This document shows positions 32,964-35,459 of a DNA stretch of 35,459 nucleotides, one piece after another. Every line of letters begins with the position of its first letter. The first letter of the stretch is position 1. The position numbers were made by a program, and so were the translations under genes. The DNA is from JANNGZ01 sp031404155 (lineage in GTDB: Bacteria; Pseudomonadota; Gammaproteobacteria; Burkholderiales; Burkholderiaceae_C): the NCBI GenBank assembly GCA_031404155.1, contig JANNGZ010000179.1, positions 1 through 35,459 on the forward strand, written 5' to 3'. Below the pieces are notes generated by a model. It saw only the letters and a program-made list of their open reading frames with translations, had not been told where the DNA came from and did no database searches.

Positions 32964-33329
32964 TCACTTCTTGACCATCGCGCCCGACTTGCGCGGGCCC
33001 TTGCGGGTGCGCGCGTTGGTGCGTGTGCGCTGGCCCCGCACCGGCAGGCCGCGGCGGTGCCGCAAGCCGCGGTAGCAGCCGAGGTCCATCAGGCGCTTGA
33101 TGTTGATCGACATCTCACGACGCAGGTCGCCCTCGATCGTCATGCGGCCGATTTCCTCGCGGATCTTCTCGAGGTCGCCGTCGGACAGGTCCTTGATCTT
33201 CTTCGAGTACTCGATGCCCGCGGCCGTGCAGATCTTCTGCGCGGTGGTGCGCCCGATGCCGTAGATGTGCGTCAGGCCTATTTCGGTGTGCTTGTGCGGC
33301 GGGATGTTGATGCCTGCGATGCGTGCCAT
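32964..33329 (-). CDS. rpsM: 30S ribosomal protein S13
   Basis: 121 residues. MARIAGINIPPHKHTEIGLTHIYGIG at the N-terminus and LGCYRGLRHRRGLPVRGQRTRTNARTRKGPRK at the C-terminus are diagnostic. The basic tail contacts the ribosomal P site. It follows rpmJ with a 37-base gap. Confidence 0.98.
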   Translation of the reverse strand: MARIAGINIPPHKHTEIGLTHIYGIGRTTAQKICTAAGIEYSKKIKDLSDGDLEKIREEIGRMTIEGDLRREMSINIKRLMDLGCYRGLRHRRGLPVRGQRTRTNARTRKGPRKSGAMVKK

Positions 33330-33366
33330 GGTGAACCTTTCAGATGTCTCTAGCGATGCGCGTGCT

Positions 33367-33480
33367 TCAACCCTGGCGCTGCTTGTGGCGCGGGTCGGTG
33401 CAGATCACGCGCACGACGCCCTTGCGCCGGATGATCTTGCAATTGCGGCACATCTTCTTGACCGATGCAGCTACTTTCAT
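33367..33480 (-). CDS. rpmJ: 50S ribosomal protein L36
   Basis: 37 residues: MKVAASVKKMCRNCKIIRRK then GVVRVICTDPRHKQRQG. A zinc-ribbon is formed by Cys11, Cys14, Cys27 and His32, so this is the zinc-binding form. ATG 33480 is preceded by AGGAG. It lies between infA and rpsM as expected. Confidence 0.97.
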   Translation of the reverse strand: MKVAASVKKMCRNCKIIRRKGVVRVICTDPRHKQRQG

Positions 33481-33508
33481 GGAGTTCTCCTAAACCTCTT
33501 CAGGGCGC

Positions 33509-33727
33509 TTACTTGGCGCGGAACGTGATCCGCGCACGGCTCAAATCGTAGGGCGTGAGCTCAACGGTGACCTTGTCCCCCGGCAGGATGCGGATGTAGT
33601 GCATGCGCATCTTTCCGGAAATATGGCCGAGCACGATGTGCCCGTTCTCCAGCTTCACGCGGAAGGTCGCGTTGGGCAGGTTCTCGAGAATCTCGCCCTG
33701 CATCTGGATGACGTCGTCTTTGGCCAT
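33509..33727 (-). CDS. infA: Translation initiation factor IF-1
   Basis: 72 residues, full length: MAKDDVIQMQGEILENLPNA and GHISGKMRMHYIRILPGDKV, an OB-fold protein that binds the 30S A site. It starts one base after the secY stop, so the two are translationally coupled. Many beta-proteobacteria have a second infA elsewhere; this is the ribosomal-operon copy. Confidence 0.97.
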   Translation of the reverse strand: MAKDDVIQMQGEILENLPNATFRVKLENGHIVLGHISGKMRMHYIRILPGDKVTVELTPYDLSRARITFRAK

Positions 33728-33728
33728 C

Positions 33729-35051
33729 TCAGGTGGTTTTGAAGTTGGCTTTCTTGAGCAGACTTTCGTACTGCTGGCTCATCACATAGCTCTGTACCTG
33801 GGCCCAGAAGTCCATCGTCACCACGACGATGATCAGCAGGCTGGTGCCGCCGAAGTAGAACGGCACGTTGTACTTCAGCACCAGGAACTCGGGCAGCAGG
33901 CACACCGCGGTGATGTAGATCGCGCCGGCCAGCGTCAGGCGACCGAGGATCTTGTCGATATGCCTGGCGGTCTGGTCACCCGGGCGGATGCCGGGGATGA
34001 AGGCGCCGCTCTTCTTCAGGTTGTCGGCCGTCTCGCGGCTGTTGAACACCAGCGCGGTGTAGAAGAAGCAGAAGAACACGATCATTGCCGCGTAAAGCAG
34101 CACGTAGATCGGCTGGCCCGGCGAGAGCGCGGACGAAGCGTCCTTAAGCGCGCGGGTGAACCAGCTCTCGGTCTGGCCCGCCGCCACCCAGCCGACGATG
34201 GTGGCCGGCAGCAGGATGATCGACGAGGCGAAAATCGGCGGGATCACGCCCGACATGTTCAGCTTGAGCGGCAGGTGCGAGGACTGCCCGCCGTAGACCT
34301 TGTTGCCAACCTGTCGCTTGGCGTAGTTGACCAATATCTTGCGTTGCCCGCGCTCGACGAACACCACCACAAAGGTCACCGCCAGCACCAGCGCGATGAT
34401 GAACAGCGCGGCCACAGGGCTCATCGCACCGGTGCGGATCAACTCGAAGAGGCCGCCGATGGCGCTCGGCAGGCCCGCGGCGATGCCGGCGAAAATCAGG
34501 ATCGAGATGCCGTTGCCCAGGCCACGCTCGGTGATCTGCTCACCCAGCCACATCAGGAACATCGTGCCGGACACCAGGCTCACCGTCGCGGTCATGCGGA
34601 AACCGAAGCCCGGGGCGATCACCAGGCCGGGCGAACTTTCCAGCGCCAGCGCGATGCTCAGGGCCTGGAACAACGCGAGCGCCAAGGTGCCATAGCGGGT
34701 GTACTGCGTGATCTTGCGGCGCCCGCCCTCGCCTTCCTTCTTCAGCGCCTCCAGCGTCGGCACGACGTAGGTCATCAACTGCATGATGATCGACGCCGAG
34801 ATGTACGGCATGATGCCGAGCGCGAAGACGCTGAAGCGCGAGAGCGCGCCGCCCGAGAACATGTTGAAGAGGTTCAGGATGCCGCCACCCTGGCTCTTGA
34901 ACATCTGCTGCAACTGGTCCGGGTCGATGCCCGGCACCGGAATGTAGGAGCCGATGCGGTAGACCACGAGCGCGAGCAACAAGAAGACGAGCCTGCGTCG
35001 CAGGTCGCCGAACTTGCCGCTCTTGGCCAGCTGATTGGCGTTGGTTGCCAA
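33729..35051 (-). CDS. secY: Preprotein translocase channel subunit SecY
   Basis: 440 residues with ten expected membrane helices. Signatures: RRRLVFLLLALVVYRIGSYIPVPGID, the plug region near LNLFNMFSGGALSRFSVFALGIMPYISASI, and MWLGEQITERGLGNGISILIFAGI. The cytoplasmic loop VNYAKRQVGNKVYGGQSSHLPLKLN is conserved for ribosome and SecA contact. It lies 12 bases after rplO. SecD, SecF and YajC are encoded in the same window. Confidence 0.98.
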   Translation of the reverse strand: MATNANQLAKSGKFGDLRRRLVFLLLALVVYRIGSYIPVPGIDPDQLQQMFKSQGGGILNLFNMFSGGALSRFSVFALGIMPYISASIIMQLMTYVVPTLEALKKEGEGGRRKITQYTRYGTLALALFQALSIALALESSPGLVIAPGFGFRMTATVSLVSGTMFLMWLGEQITERGLGNGISILIFAGIAAGLPSAIGGLFELIRTGAMSPVAALFIIALVLAVTFVVVFVERGQRKILVNYAKRQVGNKVYGGQSSHLPLKLNMSGVIPPIFASSIILLPATIVGWVAAGQTESWFTRALKDASSALSPGQPIYVLLYAAMIVFFCFFYTALVFNSRETADNLKKSGAFIPGIRPGDQTARHIDKILGRLTLAGAIYITAVCLLPEFLVLKYNVPFYFGGTSLLIIVVVTMDFWAQVQSYVMSQQYESLLKKANFKTT

Positions 35052-35063
35052 GTTCTTGCTTCC

Positions 35064-35459
35064 TTAGGCGACCGAGCCGCCCGCGGCTTCAATGGCAGCC
35101 TTGGCGCCGGCCGTCGCACCGACGCCCTTGAGGACAACCTTGGCACTCAGCTCACCCGTCTTGATGACCTTGACCACCTTGGCCATGTCAGCCACCAGGC
35201 CGGCTTGTTTCAGCGTCAGCATGTCGACCTCGGCCGAGTTTTGGCTGACCGCCAGCTTCTGCAAGTCGGCCAGCGTGATCTCGGCGTTGTACTTCAAGGT
35301 CAGCGACTTGAAGCCGCGCTTGGGCAGGCGGCGCTGCAGCGGCATCTGGCCGCCTTCGAACCCCACCTTGTGGTAGCCACCGGCTCGCGACTTCTGGCCC
35401 TTGTGCCCGCGGCCCGCCGTCTTGCCCAGGCCCGAGCCGATGCCGCGGCCGACGCGGCG
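35064..35459 (-). CDS. rplO: 50S ribosomal protein L15 (5' end cut by window)
   Basis: 131 residues are present and the frame is open to the window edge; about 12 N-terminal residues are missing. RRVGRGIGSGLGKTAGRGHK, then the GQKSRAGGYHKVGFEGGQMPL segment and LPKRGFK are the L15 signature; the C-terminal domain ends AGAKAAIEAAGGSVA. It is the last spc-operon ribosomal gene before secY. Confidence 0.97.
   Translation of the reverse strand, partial: RRVGRGIGSGLGKTAGRGHKGQKSRAGGYHKVGFEGGQMPLQRRLPKRGFKSLTLKYNAEITLADLQKLAVSQNSAEVDMLTLKQAGLVADMAKVVKVIKTGELSAKVVLKGVGATAGAKAAIEAAGGSVA

Overview
The window is high-GC, densely coded DNA from a betaproteobacterium. It most likely belongs to the Burkholderiales, near the Rubrivivax/Leptothrix/Methylibium type genera. 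This is inferred from the secY-infA-rpmJ-rpsM-rpsK-rpsD-rpoA-rplQ order, the def-fmt-htpX block next to lysM-dprA-smg, the MaeB-type malic enzyme, DUF1631, and a Comamonadaceae-like extragenic repeat. No phage, CRISPR or rRNA was seen, and no stretch longer than 300 bases lacks a gene.

Layout. (1) 1-2048, minus: most of a malic enzyme (maeB), with its 3' end outside the window. (2) 2283-14620, plus: a 14-gene run, mostly with stop/start overlaps, that looks like a compact aryl-polyene/xanthomonadin-type (type II PKS/fatty-acid-like) cluster. It holds an exported protein, acyl carrier protein, COG4648-like membrane protein, acyl-AMP ligase fused to a hot-dog dehydratase, lysophospholipid-type acyltransferase, LolA-like protein, methyltransferase, ketosynthase, chain-length-factor-like partner, second hot-dog dehydratase, ketoreductase, family 2 glycosyltransferase, and an ABC-2 ATPase/permease pair. 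(3) 14769-17945, minus: pgk, azlD/azlC, and a DUF2807 exported protein. (4) 18106-20615, minus: htpX, fmt, def. (5) 20911-23837, plus: a LysM protein, dprA and smg. (6) 23904-29648, minus: DUF1631, secF, secD, yajC. (7) 29753-29829, minus: initiator tRNA-fMet with a clear intrinsic terminator. (8) 30066-35459, minus: the rplQ-to-rplO end of the ribosomal protein superoperon.

How the polyene genes probably work together (inference from families): the ligase charges a starter acid onto the single carrier protein. The ketosynthase/CLF-like pair extends it, the ketoreductase and the two hot-dog dehydratases make the conjugated double bonds, and the methyltransferase decorates the head group. The acyltransferase and glycosyltransferase attach the chain to a lipid or sugar anchor. 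The LolA-like protein and the ABC pair move the product to the envelope. The cluster is closed on both sides by housekeeping genes and lacks the MMPL exporter, thioesterase, second ketosynthase, second carrier protein and ammonia-lyase found in many aryl-polyene clusters. An ABC transporter is present instead.

The clearest unexplained structures are a roughly 180-base perfect-ended palindromic element with a CTAG target duplication, inserted exactly between the ketosynthase and its partner gene; several 12-base tandem repeats confined to the polyene genes; a sigma-32-like promoter before htpX; and a compact hairpin after nearly every gene of the rpsK-rplQ segment.
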